Origin: Chloroflexota bacterium
GTDB lineage: Bacteria > Chloroflexota > Anaerolineae > Anaerolineales > Villigracilaceae
NCBI GenBank assembly: GCA_013388855.1
Contig: JACAEM010000008.1
Span: 1 to 64,000 of the forward strand
Direction: 5' to 3'
Length of the DNA: 64,000 bases
The translations under genes were made by a program, and so were the position numbers. Each line of letters starts with the position of its first letter. Positions within the stretch are counted from its first letter, which is position 1. Below are positions 54,013 to 62,497 of this stretch, one piece after another. The notes under the pieces are model-generated. The model worked only from the letters and a program-made list of their open reading frames with translations, was not told where the DNA came from and did not search any database.

Positions 54013-55035
54013 ATGTCATACGAATTTCTTCAAACACTCTGGTTCATTTTGATCGCTGTCCTGTGGATTGGTTTCTTCTTCCTCGAGGGCTTCGATTTCG
54101 GCGTGGGAATGCTCCTTCCGTTTTTGGGCAAAAAGGACGAGGAACGCCGCGCCATCATCAACACCATCGGCTCGGTTTGGGACGGGAATGAAGTCTGGCT
54201 CCTCACCGCCGGCGGCGCGACCTTTGCCGCCTTCCCGCACTGGTACGCCACCATGTTCAGCGGCTTCTATCTCGCGCTCTTCCTGTTATTGGTTGGCTTG
54301 ATCCTGCGCGGCATCTCCTTTGAATACCGCTCCAAAGACGCCAACCCCGCCTGGCGCAACCGCTTCGACTGGATGATCGCCATCGGCTCGTTCCTCTCCG
54401 CTCTCCTGTTGGGCGCGGCTTTCGCTAACCTGGCGCGCGGCGTGCCGATTGACGAGAACATGATGTTCACCGGCAACCTGTTTACCTTGCTCAATCCCTA
54501 CGGTCTGCTCGGCGGCGTGACCACGGTGGCGGTCTTCCTGCTGCACGGCGCGAATTTCCTGGGCCTCAAACTCGAAGGCGAACTGCGCGAACGCGTCAAC
54601 GGCTTTGCCAAGAAACTCTGGGCTGCGACCTCCGTCCTGTATATTGCTCTCGGCGTCTTCACCTACGCGGCTGGCTTCTGGGCGCGCGGCATCGTCAACC
54701 CTGGCATCGTGCCGATCACCGCGGTGGTCGCCCTGTTGGTGGCTGGCTACTTCATCAACAACAAGATGGAGGGCTGGGCGTTCATCATGGTGGCGCTCAA
54801 TATCGTGTTGACCCAGGTCACCTTCTTCACGATGACCTTCCCCAACGTGATGCTCTCCACCATCAATCCGGCATACAGCCTCACCATCTACAACGCCTCC
54901 TCCTCGCAGTACACGCTGACGGTCATGTCCATCGTCGCCCTGATCTTCGTCCCCATCGTACTAGCCTACCAGGGTTGGACCTACTACATGTTCCGCAAAC
55001 GCATCAGCACCGACAAGAAGACGCTGGTCTATTAG
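54013..55035 (+). CDS. cydB: Cytochrome bd quinol oxidase subunit II
   Basis: 340 residues, eight or nine helices. Family features FFLEGFDFGVGMLLPF, SVWDGNEVWLLTAGGATFAAF and RGISFEYR are present. It pairs with CydA in the membrane. 15 nt downstream of cydA, so one operon. A 95-nt gap leads to the SQR-like gene; it holds a small hairpin (GGCGGAGTG/CACTCCGCC, about 55046-55071) that could attenuate transcription. Confidence 0.95.
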   Translation: MSYEFLQTLWFILIAVLWIGFFFLEGFDFGVGMLLPFLGKKDEERRAIINTIGSVWDGNEVWLLTAGGATFAAFPHWYATMFSGFYLALFLLLVGLILRGISFEYRSKDANPAWRNRFDWMIAIGSFLSALLLGAAFANLARGVPIDENMMFTGNLFTLLNPYGLLGGVTTVAVFLLHGANFLGLKLEGELRERVNGFAKKLWAATSVLYIALGVFTYAAGFWARGIVNPGIVPITAVVALLVAGYFINNKMEGWAFIMVALNIVLTQVTFFTMTFPNVMLSTINPAYSLTIYNASSSQYTLTVMSIVALIFVPIVLAYQGWTYYMFRKRISTDKKTLVY

Positions 55036-55123
55036 TCCGATACAAGGCGGAGTGGAAACACTCCGCCTTACCTTTTGTACCTGACGTCACAAATCATTGA
55101 CATTCCGCAAAGAGGAGAACCCT

Positions 55124-56563
55124 ATGGCTAAGATCGTTGTCATTGGAGCGGGCTTTGCCGGGCAGACCGCCGCCTTGTATCTGGGCGACAAACTCGGTAA
55201 AAAGCACGAAATCACCGTCATCAGCAACCGTGACGTGTTCGGCTACGTACCCTCGTGGGTATGGGTCGGCGTCGGACACATGAAACCCGAGAACACCGTC
55301 TTCAAACTCAAGCCCGTCTTGGAACGCAAACACGTTAAATTCGTTCATGCCGCCGCCAAGAAGATTCACCCCGACGTGGGCGACCAGTACGTGATCGGCG
55401 AGGAGATCGGGACGGGGAAGGAAGTACGCCTCGACTACGATTATCTCGTCATCGCCCCCGGCCCCCTGCTCAACTTTGCCGGCACGCCCGGACTCGGACC
55501 CGACGGCGGCTTCACCCACTCGATCTGTTCCCTGCCTCACGCCGTCAAGACGCGCGACGCGTACCTGTCCCTGTGTGAAAGGATGAAGAAGGGCGAGCAG
55601 GTCAAAATCGTGGTCGGAACCGGTCATCCCGGCGCGACGTGTCAGGGCGCGGCGTTCGAGTACATCGTCAATATCCACAAGGACCTCGTCAAAAAAGGTC
55701 TGCGCAACAAAGCCGATATCCTGTGGCTTTCCAACGAGCCCGCGCTGGGCGATTTCGGCGTCAACGGCGTGCAGATCAAGCGCAACGGCATTGTGCAGAA
55801 AAGCGACGAGTTCATCAAGTCGGTCTTCAACGACCACGGCATCCGGTATCAAGTGCAGACGGGCGTTACGAAAGTCGAAGAAGGAAAAATTTACTGGCAA
55901 AATTACGAAGGCGAAGAGGGCGTCACCGAGTTCGACTTCGCCATGCTCATCCCGCAATTCAAGGGACAACCGTTCCAATACATCGGCAAGGATGGCTCGG
56001 ACATTTCCTCGAAGATGGTCAACCCCGCAGGCTTTGTCCTCGTGGATGGGAAATACGGTCTCGCCTACCCTGAACTTGCCCAAACGCCCGAAGCCTGGCC
56101 CGCCCATTACAACAACCCGAATTACCCGAATGTCTTTGCGGCGGGAATCGCCTTCGCACCTCCCGGACCCATCTCCAAGCCGTTCACCAACAAGAACAAC
56201 CTGCTCATTGCCCCCGCCCCGCCGCGCACAGGCATGGTGAGCGGCATGATTGGGCGCGTCGTCGCCATGAACATCGCCGACCTCATCGAAAAAGGGACCA
56301 TGACCCATAGCGAACGCATGACCGAAATGGTCGCGGCGTGCATCGCCTCGATGGGCGACAACCTGTGGGACGGCAACGCCGTTACCATCGTCATGCGACC
56401 TGTCGTACCCGACCGCAAGAAATACCAGAACGAATACGGGCGCGACCTGTTCGTCTCGCATCTCGAAATGGGCTTGAGCGGCGCGTGGATGAAGTTCATG
56501 CTCCACCATACCTTCCTCTGGAAATTCAAAGGCAACTTCGGCTGGAAGTTGATCCCCGAATAG
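55124..56563 (+). CDS. Sulfide:quinone-oxidoreductase-like flavoprotein
   Basis: 479 residues from ATG 55124 (the frame to 55097 adds nine). Two Rossmann domains: IVVIGAGFAGQTAALYLG binds FAD. Cysteine-containing GHPGATCQGAAFEYI (about 173-187) recalls the SQR active-site region. APPRTGMVSGMIGRVVAMNI near the end matches the SQR C-terminal pattern. SQR oxidises sulfide and passes electrons to quinone. Whether the second catalytic Cys is present is unclear, so an NDH-2-like role remains possible. GAGGAG lies 8 nt upstream. Lies in the bd-oxidase block. Confidence 0.78.
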   Translation: MAKIVVIGAGFAGQTAALYLGDKLGKKHEITVISNRDVFGYVPSWVWVGVGHMKPENTVFKLKPVLERKHVKFVHAAAKKIHPDVGDQYVIGEEIGTGKEVRLDYDYLVIAPGPLLNFAGTPGLGPDGGFTHSICSLPHAVKTRDAYLSLCERMKKGEQVKIVVGTGHPGATCQGAAFEYIVNIHKDLVKKGLRNKADILWLSNEPALGDFGVNGVQIKRNGIVQKSDEFIKSVFNDHGIRYQVQTGVTKVEEGKIYWQNYEGEEGVTEFDFAMLIPQFKGQPFQYIGKDGSDISSKMVNPAGFVLVDGKYGLAYPELAQTPEAWPAHYNNPNYPNVFAAGIAFAPPGPISKPFTNKNNLLIAPAPPRTGMVSGMIGRVVAMNIADLIEKGTMTHSERMTEMVAACIASMGDNLWDGNAVTIVMRPVVPDRKKYQNEYGRDLFVSHLEMGLSGAWMKFMLHHTFLWKFKGNFGWKLIPE

Positions 56564-56572
56564 GAGGCTGAC

Positions 56573-56695
56573 ATGCAACAGGAATTCTCAAAATCCGAAA
56601 AGTTCTGGATGAACTTCAAACTCTACCAACTTTGGCGCTTCATCGTCCTCAACATCAAAATCTACACTGTCGCCGTCCAGAGCAAGTGGAAATAG
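56573..56695 (+). CDS. 40-residue membrane-type small protein after the SQR-like gene
   Basis: ATG 56573 is preceded by AGGAGG, which overlaps the SQR stop codon (TAGGAGG). The peptide is Lys/Phe/Trp-rich, with a hydrophobic core YQLWRFIVLNIKIYTVAV (about 18-35) between basic ends. It is too short for usual gene calling. Small proteins of similar size (CydX, CydS) belong to bd oxidases, but the sequence does not resemble them. It could instead anchor the flavoprotein. A terminator-like hairpin follows after 20 nt. Confidence 0.65.
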   Translation: MQQEFSKSEKFWMNFKLYQLWRFIVLNIKIYTVAVQSKWK

Positions 56696-56715
56696 CTATC
56701 TCACAGCCTGTATAA

Positions 56716-56757
56716 TTGGAAGGTTGATGGATACATCCTCAACCTTCCAAATTTTTA
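56716..56757 (+). terminator. Terminator-like hairpin before cydDC
   Basis: 12-bp perfect stem (56716-56727 with 56739-56750) followed by ATTTTT. It probably ends the rrf2-cydAB-SQR transcript. Confidence 0.65.
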
Positions 56758-56814
56758 ACTTGACACTTGTCACCTGACACTTGAAACTTGGCATTTGGAA
56801 CTTGACACCCTGAC

Positions 56815-59800
56815 ATGCACCGCCGCCTTTTATCCCTCACCCGCGACACCCGTCTCCCCCTCCTCCTCACGGTTCTCTCTGGACTTTTGGCTGGTCTGCT
56901 GACCATTGCCCAAGCCTACCTCGTCAGCGGCACCGTAAACGGAGTCTTCCTGGATGGGCAGACTCTCACACAAGTCTCGCACTGGCTGCGCCTCATCCTG
57001 CTCCTCATTGCGGGACGCGCCTTCCTCGCCTGGGTGAATGAAGTCAGCGCCAATGTCGTCGCCGTGCGCATCAAAACCGACCTGCGCGAGCGGCTCTTCG
57101 ACCACATCCTCAAACTCGGTCCCGCCTATACACGCGGACAACGCACAGGCGACCTGACCACCGCCGCCGTCGAAGGAATCGAAGCGCTGGACGCCTATTA
57201 CAGTCAATATCTGCCTCAACTCGTCATCACCGCTCTTGTCCCCATCAGCATCCTGCTCTTCGTCTTCCCCATGGATTTATTGTCGGGCATCATTCTGCTC
57301 GTCACCGCACCGCTGATCCCCTTCTTCATGGTCATGATCGGCAAAGGCGCAGAGATCGTCACCAAGCGCCAATACGAGACCCTCTCCCGTCTCTCCGCCC
57401 ACTTCCTCGACAGCCTGCAGGGACTGACCACGCTCAAACTCTTCGGACGCTCCAAATCCCACGCGAAGAACATCGCCGCCGTCAGCGAACAATACCGCGA
57501 CACCACCCTCGGCGTCCTGCGCATCACCTTCCTCTCTGCCCTTGCGCTCGAACTGCTGGCAACCGTCAGCACCGCCATCATCGCTGTCGAGATTGGCTTC
57601 CGCCTGCTCTACAAAGTGATGGAATTCCGCGAAGCCTTCTTCCTGCTCATCCTCGCGCCCGAATTCTACATGCCCCTGCGCGCCCTCGGTGCAAGATTCC
57701 ACGCCGGCATGTCTGGCACGACTGCGGCAAAGAGAATTTTCGAGATTTTGGATACGCCAATTACTAGTAAGCAGTTATCAGTAACCAGCGATCAGTCAAT
57801 TGCCAATTACCAATTACGTCTTGCCAACGTTTCCTTCACCTACCCCGGCGAAACGGCGCCCGCCCTCGAAAACATCAACCTGGAAATCAAAGCGGGTCAA
57901 CACATTGCCCTCGTCGGCAAAACGGGCGCGGGAAAATCTACGCTGGTCAATCTGCTGCTCGGCTTCATCCAACCGACATCAGGGCGTATACAGATAAACA
58001 CGTACACAAGTACACAATCACCAATTACCCATTACCAATCGCCAATTCATCATTCATCCTTCACAATTCATAATTTGATTTCCTGGGTTCCTCAAAAACC
58101 CCACCTCTTCCACGACACCATCGCCGCCAACATTCGCCTCGGCAAACCGGATGCCGCGCTCGCAGAAGTCATCGAAGCCGCCAAAGCCGCCCACCTGCAC
58201 GACTTCATCGAAACCCTCCCTGAGAAATACGAAACCGTCATCGGCGAAGGCGGAGCCCGTCTCAGCGGCGGACAGGCACAGCGCCTCGCCCTCGCCCGCG
58301 CCTTCCTCAAAGATTCCCCCATCCTCATCCTCGACGAACCCACCTCCAGCCTCGACCCCGAAACCGAATCCCTGCTCGAAGATTCCACCCGCCGCCTCAT
58401 GCAGGGACGAACCGTGATTACCATCGCGCACCGCCTCAACACCATCTTCAAGTCGGATCACATCGTCGTCCTCGAAGAGGGCCGCATCGTCGAACAAGGC
58501 ACACACAGCGAACTGCTTGCCCGTAATGGCGCGTATGCAGAGATGGTCAAAGCATATCAAGCGCCCGAGTCCAACGTCAAAAGTCAAACGTCAGAGATTT
58601 CCAGCCTTCGACCCTCCGACATTGCTCAGGGCAAGCCTTCGACACTCGACTTTCGACCCATTACCAATCACCAATTACCCGTTACCACTTACCAATTACC
58701 AACCGCCAATCGCCAATCGCAAATCGGCAATCGTAAATCCACCATCCTCCTCCGCCTGCTCTCCTTCCTAAAAGGCAGTTGGTCACTTGTTGCCCTCTCC
58801 GTCCTCCTCAGCGCCCTCACCATCGGCTCCAGCGTCGCACTTATTGGCGTCTCGGCATGGCTCATCTCCACCGCCGCCATCGCCACATCCGTCGCCGACC
58901 TCGGCGTGTCCGTCGTTGCCACGCGCCTCTTCGGCATCAGCCGCGCCGTCTTCCGCTACCTCGAGCGCCTCGTCTCGCACAACGTCACCTTCCGCCTGCT
59001 CGCCCGTCTGCGCGTCTGGTTCTACGAACGCCTCGAACCCCTCGCCCCCGCCCGCCTGATGGACTACAAAAGCGGCGACCTGCTCGCTCGCGTCATCGGC
59101 GATGTGGAGACTCTGGAAAACTTCTACGTCCGCGTCGTTTCGCCCTCCCTGACCGCCGTCTTCGTGGGAGTCTTCACCGCCCTGTTCTTCGCCTCCTTCT
59201 ACCCGACGCTTGCCTTTGTCCTCCTCGGCTTTTTCCTCACTTTGGGCTTGATCCTGCCCCTCCTCGCCCAACTCCTCAGCCGCAGACCCGGCACACGCCT
59301 CATCACCCAGCGCGCCGACCTCCACACCCAACTTGTGGATGGCATCCAGGGTCTCGCCGATTTGCTCGCCTTCGGTCGCGCCGCAGACCGCGCACAACGT
59401 CTCGCCGCCACAGGCAAAGCCTACGGCGATGCGCAAAAACAGATGGCGCGCATCAATGGAGTCCACTCGGCGCTCATGACTCTCCTCACCAACCTCGGGC
59501 TGTGGACAATGCTGGTGCTGGTCATTCCGCAGGTGACAGCAGGGAACATCAAAGGCGTGATGCTGGGAACGTTTGCGTTGATGACCTTTGCCTCCTTCGA
59601 AGCCGTCAACCCTCTGCCCCTTGCCGCGCAAATGTGGAACGCCTCCCGCGAAGCGGCGAAACGGCTGTTCGAGGTGGTGGATGCAGAGCCAGTGGTCAGT
59701 GATCGAGTGAGCAGTGAACAGTTATCAGTTACCAATCACCACTTACAAATTACCAACTTAACCTTCACCTACCCCAACACCTCCGCCCCCGCCCTCGACA

Positions 59801-60480
59801 GTGTGACCTTTGAACTTCAACCTTCGACCTCGATTGCCATCGTCGGTCCGAGCGGGGCGGGGAAGAGCACCATCGCCAATTTGTTATTCCGCTTCTGGGA
59901 GTACGAGTCGGGAGAAATAAGATTGGGCGGAGAGCCGCTCAAATTGCTGAATCAGGATGAGGTCCGAAAAAGACTCGCCCTCGTCTCGCAGAACAGTTAT
60001 TTCTTCAACGCCTCCATCCGCGAGAATTTGCGGCTGGCGCGTCCCAAAGTCACACAGGAGGAGATGGAAGCGGCGGCGCGCGCGGCGCACATCCACGACT
60101 TCATCATGAGCCTGCCCAAAGGCTACGGCACCCTCATCGGCGAGCAGGGACTGCGCCTTTCGGGCGGCGAACGTCAGCGGCTGGCGATTGCGCGGGCATT
60201 GCTCAAGGATGCCCCCATCCTGATTTTGGACGAACCCACCGCCAACCTCGACCCGCTCACCGAAAAGGCAGTGCTGGAAACGCTGTTCGATGTGATGCGG
60301 CGCAAGACATCCCTGCTCATCACCCACCGCCTGATCGGGCTGGAAAACGTGGACGAAATCCTCGTGCTGAATCATGGGCGCATCATCGAGCGCGGCACGC
60401 ATGACGAATTGCTTGCAAGGGATGGGCTGTACCGCCGCCTGTGGGATTTGCAAAATCAAATTCTCGACAAGGATAACTAA
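56815..60480 (+). CDS. cydDC: Fused CydD-CydC thiol ABC exporter
   Basis: 1221 residues: CydD half (helices to about 300, ATPase with GKTGAGKST about 367-375 and LSGGQAQRLAL about 483) and CydC half (helices about 650-890, ATPase with GPSGAGKST about 1010 and LSGGERQRLA about 1116). Exports cysteine and glutathione and is needed to assemble cytochrome bd. Usually two genes. Unusual low-complexity insertions of repeat words (AATTACCAATTAC, CAGTTATCAGT) occur at 57759-57822, 57991-58080, 58570-58740 and 59695-59760. The second of them splits the first ATPase between Walker A and the Q-loop. ATG 56815 has no good ribosome site. Confidence 0.92.
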   Translation: MHRRLLSLTRDTRLPLLLTVLSGLLAGLLTIAQAYLVSGTVNGVFLDGQTLTQVSHWLRLILLLIAGRAFLAWVNEVSANVVAVRIKTDLRERLFDHILKLGPAYTRGQRTGDLTTAAVEGIEALDAYYSQYLPQLVITALVPISILLFVFPMDLLSGIILLVTAPLIPFFMVMIGKGAEIVTKRQYETLSRLSAHFLDSLQGLTTLKLFGRSKSHAKNIAAVSEQYRDTTLGVLRITFLSALALELLATVSTAIIAVEIGFRLLYKVMEFREAFFLLILAPEFYMPLRALGARFHAGMSGTTAAKRIFEILDTPITSKQLSVTSDQSIANYQLRLANVSFTYPGETAPALENINLEIKAGQHIALVGKTGAGKSTLVNLLLGFIQPTSGRIQINTYTSTQSPITHYQSPIHHSSFTIHNLISWVPQKPHLFHDTIAANIRLGKPDAALAEVIEAAKAAHLHDFIETLPEKYETVIGEGGARLSGGQAQRLALARAFLKDSPILILDEPTSSLDPETESLLEDSTRRLMQGRTVITIAHRLNTIFKSDHIVVLEEGRIVEQGTHSELLARNGAYAEMVKAYQAPESNVKSQTSEISSLRPSDIAQGKPSTLDFRPITNHQLPVTTYQLPTANRQSQIGNRKSTILLRLLSFLKGSWSLVALSVLLSALTIGSSVALIGVSAWLISTAAIATSVADLGVSVVATRLFGISRAVFRYLERLVSHNVTFRLLARLRVWFYERLEPLAPARLMDYKSGDLLARVIGDVETLENFYVRVVSPSLTAVFVGVFTALFFASFYPTLAFVLLGFFLTLGLILPLLAQLLSRRPGTRLITQRADLHTQLVDGIQGLADLLAFGRAADRAQRLAATGKAYGDAQKQMARINGVHSALMTLLTNLGLWTMLVLVIPQVTAGNIKGVMLGTFALMTFASFEAVNPLPLAAQMWNASREAAKRLFEVVDAEPVVSDRVSSEQLSVTNHHLQITNLTFTYPNTSAPALDSVTFELQPSTSIAIVGPSGAGKSTIANLLFRFWEYESGEIRLGGEPLKLLNQDEVRKRLALVSQNSYFFNASIRENLRLARPKVTQEEMEAAARAAHIHDFIMSLPKGYGTLIGEQGLRLSGGERQRLAIARALLKDAPILILDEPTANLDPLTEKAVLETLFDVMRRKTSLLITHRLIGLENVDEILVLNHGRIIERGTHDELLARDGLYRRLWDLQNQILDKDN
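57759..57822. repeat. CAGTTATCAGT/AATTACCAATTAC word insertion 1 in cydDC
   Basis: In frame, encodes ITSKQLSVTSDQSIANYQL, just before the first ATPase strand (LANVSFTYP). Confidence 0.7.
57991..58080. repeat. Word insertion 2 in cydDC
   Basis: CCAATTACCCATTACCAATCG and CATTCATCCTTCACAATTC words encode a Ser/Thr/His/Ile-rich stretch ahead of SWVPQKPHLF (Q-loop). Confidence 0.7.
58570..58740. repeat. Word insertion 3, linker between the CydD and CydC halves
   Basis: Mix of TTCGACCCTCCGAC, CCAATTACC and CGCCAATCGC words. May have created the fusion linker. Confidence 0.65.
59695..59760. repeat. Word insertion 4 in cydDC
   Basis: GTGGTCAGTGATCGAGTG and AACAGTTATCAGTTACC words, just before the second ATPase strand (LTFTYP). 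Confidence 0.7.
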
Positions 60481-60483
60481 GGG

Positions 60484-60489
60484 TAAAAT
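60484..60489 (+). promoter_or_regulatory. -10 box giving a probable leaderless SRPBCC mRNA
   Basis: TAAAAT with 6 nt (TGGAGC) to ATG 60496. GGAG lies too close to act as a normal ribosome site. Confidence 0.45.
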
Positions 60490-60495
60490 TGGAGC

Positions 60496-60957
60496 ATGCG
60501 CACATTCGAACTCAACATCTTCATTGACCGCCCGCGAGATGAGGTTTATGATCACGTTTCGGAGCCGATCAATATGATCGGGCTGCAACCTCTGCTTACC
60601 ACGATCGATATCTTGAAGGAGCAAAAGAGCACCAGCGGGGTGACCTTGCGCCCGTTTTATACGGTGGAGACGTTTCGCTGGGCAGGGCTTCCCATTTTCA
60701 GAAGCCGTGTCTATTCGGTCATCCATCTGACCCACCCCAAGGAAGAGCTCGAGATACATGTTTTCAGAAAGCCTGGCATTCAGATCGTCTTCCGATATTT
60801 CTTTAATGAAGATGTCGATGGGAACCGTACCCACCTGACCCAGAGGGTCAGTTTTGAAAAGGTAAGCAAGCTGCTCGAAAATCTTGTCTTCGACCAAGCG
60901 ATCAAAACCCAGCGCGCCATGCTCACAAATCTGAAAGTTCGGCTGGAAACAAAATAA
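60496..60957 (+). CDS. SRPBCC (START-like) superfamily protein
   Basis: 153 residues. MRTFELNIFIDRPRDEVYDHV, a central strand pair and a C-terminal helix (LENLVFDQAIKTQRAMLTNL) fit the helix-grip fold. It begins 15 nt after cydDC but has its own -10 box. Ligand and role unknown. Confidence 0.72.
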   Translation: MRTFELNIFIDRPRDEVYDHVSEPINMIGLQPLLTTIDILKEQKSTSGVTLRPFYTVETFRWAGLPIFRSRVYSVIHLTHPKEELEIHVFRKPGIQIVFRYFFNEDVDGNRTHLTQRVSFEKVSKLLENLVFDQAIKTQRAMLTNLKVRLETK

Positions 60958-60967
60958 ACCCTGCTGC

Positions 60968-60996
60968 TTGCACTCAAAAATCGAACATGCTATAAT
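60968..60996 (+). promoter_or_regulatory. rho promoter
   Basis: -35 TTGCAC (60968-60973), 17-nt spacer, -10 TATAAT (60991-60996). Predicts a start near 61003 and a leader of about 205 nt. Confidence 0.75.
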
Positions 60997-61002
60997 ACCG
61001 GC

Positions 61003-61207
61003 AACTCCCCAGTTGCTTTACAGACTCTTTATTGCGAAATCCGTACACGGCAATTCACCCTGCCCGGGTTTTGCGTGATATGACCTTGAAAGAAAATCCT
61101 CAAACTCCAACAACCTAAGGGAATTTCCCAGCCCGCCCTTCCGATCAGGGCGGCGGTCTGGTTTGCACTCAATAACACATCATTCCACCCCAAATCGAGA
61201 AGATACA
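61003..61207 (+). promoter_or_regulatory. Long 5' leader of rho
   Basis: About 205 nt without a supported gene. A short hairpin GCAACT/AGTTGC (61001-61016) lies at the 5' end, and a CGCCCT/AGGGCG hairpin near 61134-61153. Rho often controls its own leader, which would fit. Confidence 0.5.
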
Positions 61208-62485
61208 ATGAAAATACTTGAATTAGAGAACGAACCTCTTTCGAAACTGCGCGGCATGGCGAAGGCGTTGAACATCCCGAACGCCAACCGCCTGAAGAAA
61301 GAGACCCTTGCCATGATGATCCGCGAAGCGGAGGCGCAGAAGGAAGGCATCGAACTGCGCGGCGGCATCCTGGAGATCATGAGCGAGGGCATTGGTTTCC
61401 TGCGGGCAACCAACTACCGCATCAGTGACCAGGATGTCTACGTCTCGCAAGCGCAGCTCCGCCGGCATGAACTACGTGCAGGCGACTTAGTAATCGGGCA
61501 GGTACGTCCGCCGCGTGAGAGTGAGCGACATTACGGGCTCCTGAAGGTCGAATCGATCAACGGCGTCGATGTCGAAGACGCCACCCGGCGTCCCGTGTTC
61601 GAAAACCTCACGCCAATCTTCCCAGACAAGCGCTTCGATCTTGAGACCGACCATGATACACTCGCCCCGCGTTTGATCAACCTGATCGCTCCCATCGGAA
61701 GAGGGCAACGCGGACTGATTGTCTCACCTCCCAAAGCGGGGAAAACCACCATCCTCAAGCAAATTGCGAATTCCATTTCAACCAAATATCCCGATGTGCA
61801 TTTGATCGTGGCGCTCATCGGCGAACGCCCCGAAGAAGTGACCGACATGGACCGTTCGGTGGATGCCGAAGTGGTGGCCTCCACGTTCGACGAACCGGTC
61901 ACCTCTCACGTCCGCACGGCGGAACTCGCCTTAGAGCGCGCTAAGAGACTCGTGGAGATTGGTCGCCACGTGGTAATCTTAATGGACTCGATCACCCGCC
62001 TGGCGCGTGCCTATAACCTGGTGGTTAACCCCTCCGGGCGCACGCTCTCCGGCGGTATGGACCCCTCAGCGCTCTACCCGCCCAAACGTTTCTTCGGTGC
62101 GGCGCGTAATCTTGAAGAAGGCGGTTCGTTGACCATCATCGCGACCTGCCTCGTGGACACCGGCTCGCGTCTCGATGATGTGGTCTATGAAGAATTCAAA
62201 GGCACCGGCAACATGGAATTGCACCTTTCACGCAAATTACAGGAACGCCGAATCTACCCGGCTGTGGACATCGAACGTTCGTCCACGCGTCGCGAGGACC
62301 TGTTGCTGGGACCCGATCTTTTACAGCGCGTCTGGCTGATGCGCCGTATGTTCATCCAGATGATCTCTCCGCAACCGCAGGGCGCAGGCATGGATAATTC
62401 CGTCGCCACCGAAGCCATCATCACCCGTCTCGACCGCGCCCGCAACAACCAAGAGTTTCTCGAGAACCTGGGCAGAGACGATTAA
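61208..62485 (+). CDS. rho: Transcription termination factor Rho
   Basis: 425 residues. RNA-binding hexameric helicase. Short Rho_N (LRGMAKALNIPNANRLKKETL, 12-32), cold-shock-like RNA-binding domain with RGGILEIM and GFLRAT, Walker A PPKAGKTT (about 178-185), Q-loop SGGMDP, and R-loop/late arginine region SSTRREDLLLG. Standard length. ATG 61208 preferred; the frame to 61163 lies in the leader. Confidence 0.97.
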   Translation: MKILELENEPLSKLRGMAKALNIPNANRLKKETLAMMIREAEAQKEGIELRGGILEIMSEGIGFLRATNYRISDQDVYVSQAQLRRHELRAGDLVIGQVRPPRESERHYGLLKVESINGVDVEDATRRPVFENLTPIFPDKRFDLETDHDTLAPRLINLIAPIGRGQRGLIVSPPKAGKTTILKQIANSISTKYPDVHLIVALIGERPEEVTDMDRSVDAEVVASTFDEPVTSHVRTAELALERAKRLVEIGRHVVILMDSITRLARAYNLVVNPSGRTLSGGMDPSALYPPKRFFGAARNLEEGGSLTIIATCLVDTGSRLDDVVYEEFKGTGNMELHLSRKLQERRIYPAVDIERSSTRREDLLLGPDLLQRVWLMRRMFIQMISPQPQGAGMDNSVATEAIITRLDRARNNQEFLENLGRDD

Positions 62486-62497
62486 CCGACTTTCAGC

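Noticed and set aside
56711-56716. TATAAT as a cydDC promoter
   Set aside because: The start would fall inside the left arm of a terminator-like hairpin, so the box is more likely incidental.
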